DNA of 19,255 bases, from positions 1 through 19,255 of the forward strand of contig SAUS01000051.1 of the NCBI GenBank assembly GCA_004000625.1, read 5' to 3'. How positions within the stretch are numbered: the stretch's first letter is position 1; every line of letters starts with the position of its first letter. The notes under the pieces were generated by a model. That model was given only the letters and a program-made list of their open reading frames with translations. It was not told the origin of the DNA and did not search any database. Shown in pieces: positions 7,945 to 14,629 of the stretch. The stretch is from Candidatus Cibiobacter qucibialis (lineage in GTDB: Bacteria > Bacillota > Clostridia > Oscillospirales > Ruminococcaceae). The translations under genes and the position numbers were made by a program.

Positions 7945-8997
7945 TTAATTGGAAAAACCTTCTGGGGATTGCAGTCGGTTATGCCACGCTCTGGGGGTGG
8001 CATCGCGGAAACCGGCTGTCAGGTATTGGCCCAGCGTTAAGCTGGCTGCGGTTCCGCGTGCCACACAGTTGATGGGGTCTGGTGCGATGGCAACATCCAC
8101 ATGCAGCTCCCCGGCAATATAACCAGCCAGGCCACGCAGCATGGAGCCGCCGCCAGTCAGCAGAATGCCGTTCTTGGCAACATCAGCGGCCAGTTCCGGC
8201 GGGGTGCTTTCCAATACATTGCGGGCAGTGGCGGCAATGCGGGCGGCCAGTTCCTGCACGGGCAGGTACAGGTCCCGCGTATAGACAAGGCGGCGGGCGG
8301 GCAGGTTGGTCTCCCAGGAATGACCACGGATCTCCATTACGCCCTCAAACTCGCTTTTGGTGCAGCAGGCAACCTGCTTTTTCAGCGCTTCGGCGGTTAG
8401 GGGGCCGATGGCAATGTTGAATTTTTCCTGAACATACTGGGCAATGCACTGGTCAAAAGCGTTGCCGGCGACCGGCAGGCTGGCGGCGCGCACCCGCCCA
8501 CCCATGCTGATCACGGCGATATCCGTGGAGCCGCCGCCGATATCAATCACCATGCAGCCCATGGGTTTGCGGATATCCAGCCCTGCGCCAAGGGCGGCGG
8601 CGACAGGCTCATCCACAAGGAAAACCTGCCGTGCCCCGGCTGCCATGACGGCTTCTACCACGGCGTCAGCTTCAATGCCGGTAATGGCTGCCGGAACGCA
8701 GACCGATACGCGCGGCTTGATGATGCGCGAACGGCATACCTCATTGATAAACCGCACGATTAGTTCGTTTGTCATGCGGTGGTCCTGAATAATACCGTCC
8801 CGCAAAGGGCGGATGATATCAATATAAGAAGGCACACGCCCCACCATGCGCAGGGCTTTGTCCCCCACTGCCAGAATGGTGCTGCTGCGGGTATCAACAG
8901 CACCAATGCTGGGCTGATGGAACACAACTCCCTGTTCCTGTGTGGCAATGATAATGGAAGTTGTGCCAAGATCAAGGCCGATATCATATTGCTTCAT
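7945..8997 (-). CDS. MreB/Mbl-like actin homologue, divergent
   Basis: MreB-family proteins polymerise under the membrane and guide lateral wall synthesis. The 350-residue protein has the actin-fold motifs phosphate-1 DLGTTS (9-14), VDEPVAAALG with the catalytic-type Glu130, phosphate-2 DIGGGSTDI (152-160) and the adenosine motif LLTGGGSMLRGL (279-290). It departs from typical MreB at the usual GGD (AGN here, 177-179) and at the IEKRAV-type helix (IEADAV). The start is supported by AAGGAG 12 bases upstream. No mreC or mreD follows; the neighbours are comF and pcrA. It may be an extra MreB paralogue rather than the main one. An Hsp70-like alternative is less likely at this length. Confidence 0.85.
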   Translation of the reverse strand: MKQYDIGLDLGTTSIIIATQEQGVVFHQPSIGAVDTRSSTILAVGDKALRMVGRVPSYIDIIRPLRDGIIQDHRMTNELIVRFINEVCRSRIIKPRVSVCVPAAITGIEADAVVEAVMAAGARQVFLVDEPVAAALGAGLDIRKPMGCMVIDIGGGSTDIAVISMGGRVRAASLPVAGNAFDQCIAQYVQEKFNIAIGPLTAEALKKQVACCTKSEFEGVMEIRGHSWETNLPARRLVYTRDLYLPVQELAARIAATARNVLESTPPELAADVAKNGILLTGGGSMLRGLAGYIAGELHVDVAIAPDPINCVARGTAASLTLGQYLTAGFRDATPRAWHNRLQSPEGFSN

Positions 8998-9078
8998 GTT
9001 TATCTGGTACTCCTTGCTGCCAGAAGCAGCACTTTGTTATCTATTGTGAATTGCCATCAACCATCCGGCAGATAAAAG

Positions 9079-9885
9079 TTATTTGCTTTCTTTTGGTGTT
9101 CCGGCGGCACCGTGGCTTTTGGGCATCAGTTCCGTCGCTGCAACACACACGCCGTCCACACTCACAGCGCCACCCTCCAATAGCGCTTTGGCGCAGGCAG
9201 AGATGGTGGCACCAGTGGTGATCACATCATCCAGCAACAGCAGCCGCATTCCGGAAAGGTCAACTCCAGTACGGCAGGCGTAAGCATCCTTGACATTGGC
9301 AAAGCGCTTTTGCTGGTCCAGCGATTTTTGCGGTAAAACCTGCCGGGTCAGGCACAGCGGCTGGATGACCGGAATGTGCAGGATGCGCCCAAGGCGCTGC
9401 GCTAGCAAAAGGGGCATATTTTCCGCGCGGTTCTTCTTTACGCGCGGCGGCACCGGAACAATGGCGCTGTACAGCGAAATGCCGGATAGATTCTCGTATA
9501 CCGGGCGGTACCCTGGGGCACGGGCGGGCTGTGCGCCAAAAATCAGCACAGCCATCAAATCCGCCAGTTCTCGCGCATACCAGGGGTTGCCGTTCTCCTT
9601 GCAAAGCAGGATAGCATGGCGCACACTGTCTGCATAGTAAAAGGCAGCTGCGCAGGTGTTGACAGCGTAAAAGGCGTGCTCCGTTACAGGCAGACGCGGT
9701 GGAAGATGCCGCAGACGCTCGGCTTCCGGTATACAGGAACGGCACACGGCGGCTTTCCAGGCGCTTTGCTCAAGTACCGTGCCGCACAGCGGGCAGTGCC
9801 GCGGATAGGCAAGGGCCAGCAGCGGTTCCAGAGCCGTTCGCCCACGGTCCAGCCAATCCAGAGATATGCGTTTTCTCTGTTTCAT
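9079..9885 (-). CDS. comF: ComF family phosphoribosyltransferase-like protein
   Basis: The 268-residue protein has an N-terminal zinc-ribbon (C31-P-L-C34 and C48-R-S-C51) and a C-terminal phosphoribosyltransferase fold with the PRPP loop LLLDDVITTGAT (216-227). The segment KSLDQQKRFANVKDAY is the conserved ComF region before that loop. ComF takes part in uptake and processing of single-stranded DNA during natural transformation, where it works with helicases such as PriA. Its ATG overlaps the recD2 stop as ATGA, so translation is coupled. The pairing of comF with a DNA helicase suggests a shared role in DNA processing, which is inference. No other competence gene is in the window. Confidence 0.92.
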   Translation of the reverse strand: MKQRKRISLDWLDRGRTALEPLLALAYPRHCPLCGTVLEQSAWKAAVCRSCIPEAERLRHLPPRLPVTEHAFYAVNTCAAAFYYADSVRHAILLCKENGNPWYARELADLMAVLIFGAQPARAPGYRPVYENLSGISLYSAIVPVPPRVKKNRAENMPLLLAQRLGRILHIPVIQPLCLTRQVLPQKSLDQQKRFANVKDAYACRTGVDLSGMRLLLLDDVITTGATISACAKALLEGGAVSVDGVCVAATELMPKSHGAAGTPKESK

Positions 9886-12179
9886 CTGCGTTTTTCAGCC
9901 GGAGTGACTGCCTCGCGCAGCAGGTAGCGCAGCCCGCTGTAACGCATGTTCTGGCGCACATTATCCACCATGGCCTGCTCGGTGCGCCGGGTTCCCGCCA
10001 GAATGCACAGGCGGCGTGCGCGGGTAACCCCGGTGTACAACAAGTTGCGGTAACAAAGGCGCGCGGGTACATCTGCCACAGGCATAATGACGGCCGGAAA
10101 TTCAGAACCCTGGCTTTTGTGCACTGTTACAGCGTAAGCGGGTTCCAGCTCGGCAAGCTGGTCAGCACCGTAAATATACTTTCGGTCATCCATCTGTACC
10201 GTCACAGCACGGCTTTCGGGGTCAACGGCAGTAATAATACCCATATCCCCGTTATAGGCACCCACACCGGCTTCGGCACCGTCCCGCTCATAGGGAATAT
10301 CATAATCGTTTTTGATCTGCATTACCTTGTCGCCACAGCGCAGCACACGGCCGCTTTGCTCCCAAATAATCTGCGGCTTATCCGGTGCAGGCGGGTTCAA
10401 AATGGCCTGCAGGCGGCGGTTCAGTTCTACGCTCCCGGTGGGGCCAACCTTGGTGGGGCAAAGCACCTGGATGTCCCGCACGGGGTCATAGCCATAACTT
10501 TTGGGCAGCCGGGTACTGACCAGATCGCAGATCAGCCTCTGGCAGGCAAGACCGGTGGATTCGATCATGAAAAAGTCATCATCCCGCCCGCCTTTTATGG
10601 GCATCTGCCCTTCCACAATGCGGTGGGCGTTCTGTACAATCATGCTTTTCTGCGCCTGGCGGAAGATCTCATTCAGCCGTACGGTGGGCAGAACGTCTGC
10701 CTGCAAGATCTCCCCCAGCACACTGCCGGGGCCAACGCTGGGCAGCTGGTCGGCATCACCTACCATAATAATGCGGCAGTGGTAACGCGCGGCGGCCAAC
10801 AACGCCTGAAACAGCTTGGCATCTACCATACTCATCTCATCCAGAATGATAACGTCAAACGGGAGAAGATTCTTTTCATTATGAATAAAACGCACGCTGC
10901 CGGTAGAATAGTCCACTTCCAGCAATCGGTGGATGGTGGAAGCGCTGTGGCCGGTCAGCTCGGTCAGCCGCTTGGCGGCGCGGCCGGTGGGGGCACACAG
11001 GGCAACCCGGTCATAAATACCTTCATACAAATTCAGAATCGCTTTGACCGTTGTGGTTTTGCCGGTACCGGGACCGCCGGTCAAAACCATTACGCGGGAA
11101 GAGAGTGCTAAGCGGATTGCTTCCCGCTGCAAAGGGGCATATTCAAAACCTTGGGTCAATTCCAAAACGCGGATATCGCTTTCCAGCGTTTTGGGGCTTT
11201 CTGTCGGGAATGTGGCAAGCTCCCCCAGCCGCGCAGCAATATCCTGCTCTGCGCTGAGCAGATCTGGCAGGTAAATATATTTCGTTCCGTCAAAGGTGCA
11301 GGCGCGCATTTCGCCATGCTCCAACAGGCTTTGCAGCCCGGCCTTTACGGCATCCGGCTCCACCCGAATAAAGCGCGCAGTGCTTTCGATCAGCTTATCT
11401 GCGGGCAGGCAGGTGTGGCCGTTGTTGGCGTTGTGGCGCAAAGCGTACAAAAGCCCGGCGGCAATGCGCAGGTCGCTGCCCTGTCCTACCTGCAGCTGGG
11501 CGGCGATACCATCGACCTGGCTGAATTTCAGGTTCAGCGGCTCCCCGCACAGCATGTAGGGGTTCTTTTTCAGTGCTTCTACCGTGGCGGGGCCAAACGC
11601 GCGGTAGGCTGTAACAGCCATCTGGGCGGAAAGCCCAAACTTGGCCATCCAGGCAACCACTTCCCGCACACCGTACATACGTTGGAACTCGTTGGAGATG
11701 GCGGCGGCCTTTTGCGGGGTGATACCTTTTAGCTCACAGAGTTTGTCCGGCGTTTCGGAGATGACGTTCAATGTATGCGCCCCAAATTTTGCCACAATCT
11801 TTTTTGCTGTGGAAGGCCCGATATAGGGCAATACCCCACTGGAAAGGTAGCTCAGCAAAGCCGCGGTATCCTGCGGCAGGCTGGCCTCACAGGTTTCGGC
11901 ACGGAACTGTTCGCCATAGCTGGGGTGGTTGACCATATAGCCATACGCCGTAATGGACATACCGTTATCCACGCTGCCCACGTTGCCTGCCACAACAATA
12001 TCGGTGCCACCGGCATCCACTTCAAACACGGCATAACCGGTATCCGAGTTTTCGTATATCACATGCTCAACAACGCCCTCTAATTTGAGCATCTCAGCAG
12101 TTTGTGTTGTACTGTTTGTCTGTAAAGTATCCGTGCTTGCCACCTCCTTCCGGGTGCAAATGGGGTAAAAACCGTTCAA
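9882..12179 (-). CDS. recD2: RecD2-family (RecD-like) 5'-3' DNA helicase; start codon uncertain
   Basis: RecD2 is a stand-alone 5'-3' helicase for repair and replication-fork stability in bacteria lacking RecBCD. Numbered from the TTG at 12179, the protein has the N-terminal OB-like domain (LEGVVEHVIYENSDTGYAVF), helix-hairpin-helix motifs (about 105-165), Walker A TGGPGTGKTT (367-376), LDEMSMVD (446-453), GDADQLPSV (474-482), VTVHKSQGSEF and YTGVTRARR. The start is unclear. TTG (12179) gives the longest frame but has no ribosome site and lies only ~14 bases from the predicted transcript start. A perfect AAGGAGG (12149-12143) precedes only an in-frame ACG (12134) at normal spacing. GTG 12143 overlaps that site, and the first ATG is at 12092. 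The conserved domain starts near residue 32. Confidence 0.93.
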   Translation of the reverse strand: MNGFYPICTRKEVASTDTLQTNSTTQTAEMLKLEGVVEHVIYENSDTGYAVFEVDAGGTDIVVAGNVGSVDNGMSITAYGYMVNHPSYGEQFRAETCEASLPQDTAALLSYLSSGVLPYIGPSTAKKIVAKFGAHTLNVISETPDKLCELKGITPQKAAAISNEFQRMYGVREVVAWMAKFGLSAQMAVTAYRAFGPATVEALKKNPYMLCGEPLNLKFSQVDGIAAQLQVGQGSDLRIAAGLLYALRHNANNGHTCLPADKLIESTARFIRVEPDAVKAGLQSLLEHGEMRACTFDGTKYIYLPDLLSAEQDIAARLGELATFPTESPKTLESDIRVLELTQGFEYAPLQREAIRLALSSRVMVLTGGPGTGKTTTVKAILNLYEGIYDRVALCAPTGRAAKRLTELTGHSASTIHRLLEVDYSTGSVRFIHNEKNLLPFDVIILDEMSMVDAKLFQALLAAARYHCRIIMVGDADQLPSVGPGSVLGEILQADVLPTVRLNEIFRQAQKSMIVQNAHRIVEGQMPIKGGRDDDFFMIESTGLACQRLICDLVSTRLPKSYGYDPVRDIQVLCPTKVGPTGSVELNRRLQAILNPPAPDKPQIIWEQSGRVLRCGDKVMQIKNDYDIPYERDGAEAGVGAYNGDMGIITAVDPESRAVTVQMDDRKYIYGADQLAELEPAYAVTVHKSQGSEFPAVIMPVADVPARLCYRNLLYTGVTRARRLCILAGTRRTEQAMVDNVRQNMRYSGLRYLLREAVTPAEKRR
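12143..12149 (-). promoter_or_regulatory. Perfect Shine-Dalgarno inside the longest recD2 frame
   Basis: The minus strand reads AAGGAGG here. At 8 bases spacing the in-frame codon is ACG (12134-12132); no ATG, GTG or TTG occurs at 5-10 bases. The site decides between the possible recD2 starts: it favours initiation near residue 16 of the longest frame rather than at TTG 12179. Confidence 0.6.
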
Positions 12180-12199
12180 TACACAATTTTTTATTTTAT

Positions 12200-12228
12200 A
12201 TTATAGCCTATTTGTATCTCTTTGGCAA
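12200..12228 (-). promoter_or_regulatory. Promoter for recD2-comF
   Basis: On the minus strand, TTGCCA (12228-12223) and TATAAT (12205-12200) are separated by exactly 17 bases, a near-consensus vegetative promoter. The predicted transcript start is near 12193. Its -35 box lies five bases from the -35 box of the opposite promoter at 12234-12263. Confidence 0.8.
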
Positions 12229-12233
12229 TTTTT

Positions 12234-12263
12234 TTGACAACTTCCCCTTGTAGCTGATATAAT
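12234..12263 (+). promoter_or_regulatory. Consensus promoter driving the decayed P-loop gene
   Basis: TTGACA (12234-12239) and TATAAT (12258-12263), both perfect consensus, are separated by 18 bases. The promoter points rightward into the broken gene starting near 12330. A transcript would run on through the MITE-like element. Confidence 0.75.
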
Positions 12264-12329
12264 AAATGTCCTTTTGCGGTTTTGAAGTGAGTGCAAAAAG
12301 AAGGCGCTGGGCAAGGAGGCGAAGCTGGA

Positions 12330-12628
12330 ATAAAATTGTATGGATCGAATTTTCTGGCAGCGGCAAGTCCACAGTGGCGCGGACGCTGAGGTAGGAATAC
12401 GCGGTGTAAATGCCTTGCAGCTTGACTGCGTACAGCATATACTGGGCAGGCAGGTACACCCGCTGGAAGAAAAGCGGACAGCCGTACCCGCAGGCAAACT
12501 GAAAAAATCGCCAGGTTTTTGCGCAGTGCCCGAGGAAGTGCGTGTGATCAAAAAAGCAGGGAAAATTGGATGAATTTTATCGGGAAACGGGAATGCGGAC
12601 AGAGCAGATTTTGCAGCAAAAGCGTTAA
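12330..12628 (+). pseudogene. Decayed P-loop NTPase/kinase-like gene
   Basis: A ribosome site AAGGAGG (12313-12319) stands ten bases before ATAAAA (12330), where an ATG seems to have been lost. The next codons read KIVWIEFSGSGKSTVARTL, with a clear Walker A (GSGKST), then a stop at 12389. Coding-like sequence continues in another frame (NALQLDCVQHILGRQVHPLEE, about 12408-12470). It returns to the first frame as KLDEFYRETGMRTEQILQQKR, ending at TAA 12626-12628. This is best explained by a small P-loop kinase or NTPase gene broken by indels and internal deletion. The family cannot be named. The final TAA overlaps the TA at the border of the MITE-like element. A minus-strand open frame across here has no coding features. 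Confidence 0.6.
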
Positions 12629-12801
12629 GGCAACACCGCACAATTCCCGCCTTGCGGCTTAAGCACCGCTCCGGCAGCTGCGGCACGGCATCTGCGTTGC
12701 CAAAATGCTCGATAAGACATCCAGTATTATCTGCGCTTTTGGCTTGGCATCTGCCGCACCTCGCTCGCCGTATCGGCACTTAGAATTATGCGGTATTGCC
12801 T
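12628..12801 (+). mobile_element. Complete 174-bp MITE-like element with imperfect terminal inverted repeats
   Basis: The left end AGGCAACACCGCACAATTC and the complement of the right end AGGCAATACCGCATAATTC match at 17 of 19 positions. TA flanks both sides (12626-12627 and 12802-12803), as in Tc1/mariner or IS630-type target duplications. The interior also folds: GCCAAAATGC near 12697 pairs with GCGCTTTTGGC near 12733-12743, and GATAAGAC with GTATTATC inside it, so the whole element is one long imperfect hairpin. The right third is nearly identical to window positions 1-56. There is no coding capacity for a transposase. A minus-strand open frame beginning in it (MPIRRARCGRCQAKS) resembles spurious hypothetical proteins I recall from Faecalibacterium-type genomes. 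Confidence 0.75.
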
Positions 12802-12807
12802 TAACAT

Positions 12808-12969
12808 ATGTTTGCACAGGAGCAAACAACGGGAAAAATAAGAGCAATTTATACATCAATGGTAAAAAATGTTTTGAGAAATTGTTATCACTTGCGGAAG
12901 GGATGTAAACAAAATTGTGTATTTTGCCAAAAATCAAGACATTTCGATGTACGGTTGAAACACACCTGA
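12808..12969 (+). CDS. Possible 53-residue small ORF with CxxxCxxC motif (doubtful)
   Basis: An ATG directly after the MITE-like element opens 53 codons ending in TGA. The product is basic and contains KGCKQNCVFC, which fits the radical-SAM pattern CxxxCxxC, plus a Cys upstream. There is no ribosome site before either ATG (12808 or 12859), and the 3' end overlaps the -35 box of the polysaccharide promoter. It is more likely chance, or a scrap of a lost gene, than a working protein. Confidence 0.15.
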   Translation: MFAQEQTTGKIRAIYTSMVKNVLRNCYHLRKGCKQNCVFCQKSRHFDVRLKHT

Positions 12970-12983
12970 ATTTGTGCTAAAAT
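12955..12983 (+). promoter_or_regulatory. Promoter of the polysaccharide operon
   Basis: TTGAAA (12955-12960), a 17-base spacer, and TAAAAT (12978-12983) preceded by TGC (extended -10) form a strong promoter. Transcription would start near 12990, giving a leader of about 190 bases before the Wzz-type gene. Confidence 0.75.
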
Positions 12984-13011
12984 CATGTTAGCTATCTGTG
13001 GCCAAATTGCC

Positions 13012-13079
13012 GTAAAGCACAACTACTTTACATAAACATGCGTGCTAAGATTTTGCATGTGGGGCAGCTGCGGGCCCCA
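13012..13079 (+). promoter_or_regulatory. Structured leader of the polysaccharide operon
   Basis: Two simple hairpins lie in the leader: GTAAAG/CTTTAC (13012-13017 with 13026-13031) and TGGGGC/GCCCCA (13060-13065 with 13074-13079). Neither is followed by a T run, so there is no obvious intrinsic terminator. The second overlaps a small open frame at 13038-13145. The rest of 12803-13175 is AT-rich with nothing else I can identify. Confidence 0.35.
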
Positions 13080-13145
13080 ATTGTAAGAGTGGTGCTTTGC
13101 GTCAAAAAGCCGACCGAAGCGGCAGACCTGGCCAACCATCTTTGA
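13038..13145 (+). CDS. Possible 35-residue leader ORF upstream of the polysaccharide genes
   Basis: ATG at 13038 opens 35 codons (MRAKILHVGQLRAPIVRVVL, ending ADLANHL) and stops 30-40 bases before the first operon gene. KILHVGQL resembles the first beta strand of many glycosyltransferases, so it may be a leftover of a lost gene. It could instead be a leader peptide. No good ribosome site precedes the ATG, so translation is doubtful. Confidence 0.25.
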   Translation: MRAKILHVGQLRAPIVRVVLCVKKPTEAADLANHL

Positions 13146-13175
13146 CTGGAAAACAGGAATTAAGAGATTAGAGAG

Positions 13176-13883
13176 GTGCCTTTTGTGGATAATGAAGAAA
13201 ATGAAGTAATTGACCTAACAGAAATTTTAAGTGCGGTTCGCCAGCATCTTCTTGAACTGATTTTTGTAACTTTGGCTGCTGCGTTGGTTGGCTTTATGGC
13301 GTCTAAGTTTTTGATGACCCCAAAGTATGATTCTTCTGCCCTGATGATTGTCAATACCCGGCAGGATGTCAATGCCAATGTTACCAGTGACCAGATCAAT
13401 TCTGCAACCAAGCTGGTTTCTACTTACAGCATTATTATCAAGAGTGATACGGTTCTGCAGCAGGTTATTGATAACCTGGGCCTGAACCTGACTTATGCTC
13501 AGCTGAACAAGCGCGTTACCGTAGCAGCTGTGGACGATACCCAGGTTATGAAGATCACTGTGCAGAGCGACAGCCCGGAATGGGCACGGCAGGTGTGTGA
13601 ACAGATCATTACAGTGGCTCCGGATGTGATCAAAGAGGCTGTTGAAGCGGGTTCCGTCAAAGTGATCTCAAATCCTTCTTTGGCAACGGAGCCGGTTTCC
13701 CCCAACATTATGAAGAACACGATGTTGGCCGCAGCGGTTGGTTTTGTTCTGGTGATTGGTATTATTGTGCTGCAGGTTTTGCTGGACAATAAGATCAACA
13801 CGGAGGAAGATGTTACCAAGTATCTGGATATGACTGTTCTGGGCGTGATCCCGCAGTATGGTCAGGGAGGTAAAAAGGAATGA
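13176..13883 (+). CDS. Wzz/CpsC-type chain-length determinant and kinase activator
   Basis: Proteins of this family sit in the membrane, set polysaccharide chain length and switch on the partner tyrosine kinase. The 235-residue protein has a short cytoplasmic start with the Wzz motif EVIDLTEILSAVRQH, a first membrane helix (about 26-46), an external domain, a second helix (about 187-207), and a cytoplasmic tail with NTEEDVTKYLDMTVLGVIP. The true start may be GTG 13185, since GAGG (13173-13176) lies eight bases before it; GTG 13176 overlaps that site. Lacking a kinase domain, it belongs to the split Gram-positive arrangement (CpsC/CapA, YveK). The stop overlaps the kinase start by four bases. 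It is the first gene of the operon. Confidence 0.92.
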   Translation: MPFVDNEENEVIDLTEILSAVRQHLLELIFVTLAAALVGFMASKFLMTPKYDSSALMIVNTRQDVNANVTSDQINSATKLVSTYSIIIKSDTVLQQVIDNLGLNLTYAQLNKRVTVAAVDDTQVMKITVQSDSPEWARQVCEQIITVAPDVIKEAVEAGSVKVISNPSLATEPVSPNIMKNTMLAAAVGFVLVIGIIVLQVLLDNKINTEEDVTKYLDMTVLGVIPQYGQGGKKE

Positions 13884-14629
13884 GTAAAAAGCGTGAACAT
13901 CATAAGCTGTTTATGGTTGGCTCAGATGCACCGTTCCAGTTTACAGAAGCTTACAAGTCTCTGCGAACCAACCTGGAGTTCCTTGCCGCAACCAGCGATT
14001 GCAAGACTATCCTGATTACCTCCTCTGTCCCCGGCGAAGGGAAGAGCAACGTCGCAGTAAACCTTGCGATTACCCTGGCAGACAGTGGCAAGCGTGTGGT
14101 GCTGGTTGACTGCGATATGCGTAAGTCTACCATCTCCCGCTACCTGCATATTCCGCGTGATCATATCGGCATTACCAACACCATTACGGGCAAGGACCGT
14201 ACCCAACTGGCCAATGCACTGGTCAACTTCAAAGACCTGGGCATTGTGGTGCTACCTGTTGGCACCATCCCCCCGAACCCATCGGAATTGTTGGCAACGA
14301 AGGCGATGGAAAATACCTTTGAGGCCCTGAAGCAGGTGTACGATTATATTATTGTAGATACGCCGCCGGTTTCTGTTGTTACCGATGCTGCAGTATTGTG
14401 CAAGTATGTGGATGGGGCATTGCTGGTTGTACGCCCGGGTGTTACCACCATTGAAGGTGCCCAGCTGAGCAAGAAAAACCTGGAAGCTGTGAATGCCCGC
14501 GTCCTTGGCGTAGTAATGAACGGATACGATGTTAAAAAAGCCGGTAAGAAAGATGGCTACTACTATTCTTATTCTTACGGGTACAGCAATGACGACGCAG
14601 CTGGAAAGAAGAGCCGGAGTAAGGCATAA
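13880..14629 (+). CDS. CpsD/CapB-type bacterial tyrosine kinase (BY-kinase)
   Basis: This ATP-dependent kinase phosphorylates its own tyrosine-rich tail and regulates capsule or exopolysaccharide synthesis. In 249 residues I see the activation region EAYKSLRTNLEF, Walker A SSVPGEGKSN (48-57), Walker A' VVLVDCDMRKS (73-83), Walker B YIIVDTPPVS (156-165), and a C-terminal tyrosine cluster YYYSYSYGY (227-235). The last residue of Walker A is Asn rather than Thr, a change I believe is frequent in clostridial members. The ATG overlaps the previous stop (ATGA), and GGAGG precedes it. The stop overlaps the next ATG by one base. The three genes are translationally coupled. Confidence 0.95.
   Translation: MSKKREHHKLFMVGSDAPFQFTEAYKSLRTNLEFLAATSDCKTILITSSVPGEGKSNVAVNLAITLADSGKRVVLVDCDMRKSTISRYLHIPRDHIGITNTITGKDRTQLANALVNFKDLGIVVLPVGTIPPNPSELLATKAMENTFEALKQVYDYIIVDTPPVSVVTDAAVLCKYVDGALLVVRPGVTTIEGAQLSKKNLEAVNARVLGVVMNGYDVKKAGKKDGYYYSYSYGYSNDDAAGKKSRSKA

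Noticed and set aside
9699..11111. 470-codon plus-strand open frame
   Set aside because: It is entirely antisense to comF and recD2, whose helicase and phosphoribosyltransferase motifs are intact.
12201..12779. 192-codon minus-strand open frame
   Set aside because: It spans the MITE, the dead P-loop gene and the recD2 promoter. Composition is Cys/Ser/Arg-rich with no domain, and it reflects the repeat rather than a gene.
14027..14056. Asn in place of Thr at the end of the kinase Walker A
   Set aside because: GEGKSN is, as far as I recall, common in clostridial CpsD-type kinases, so it is not evidence of inactivation.
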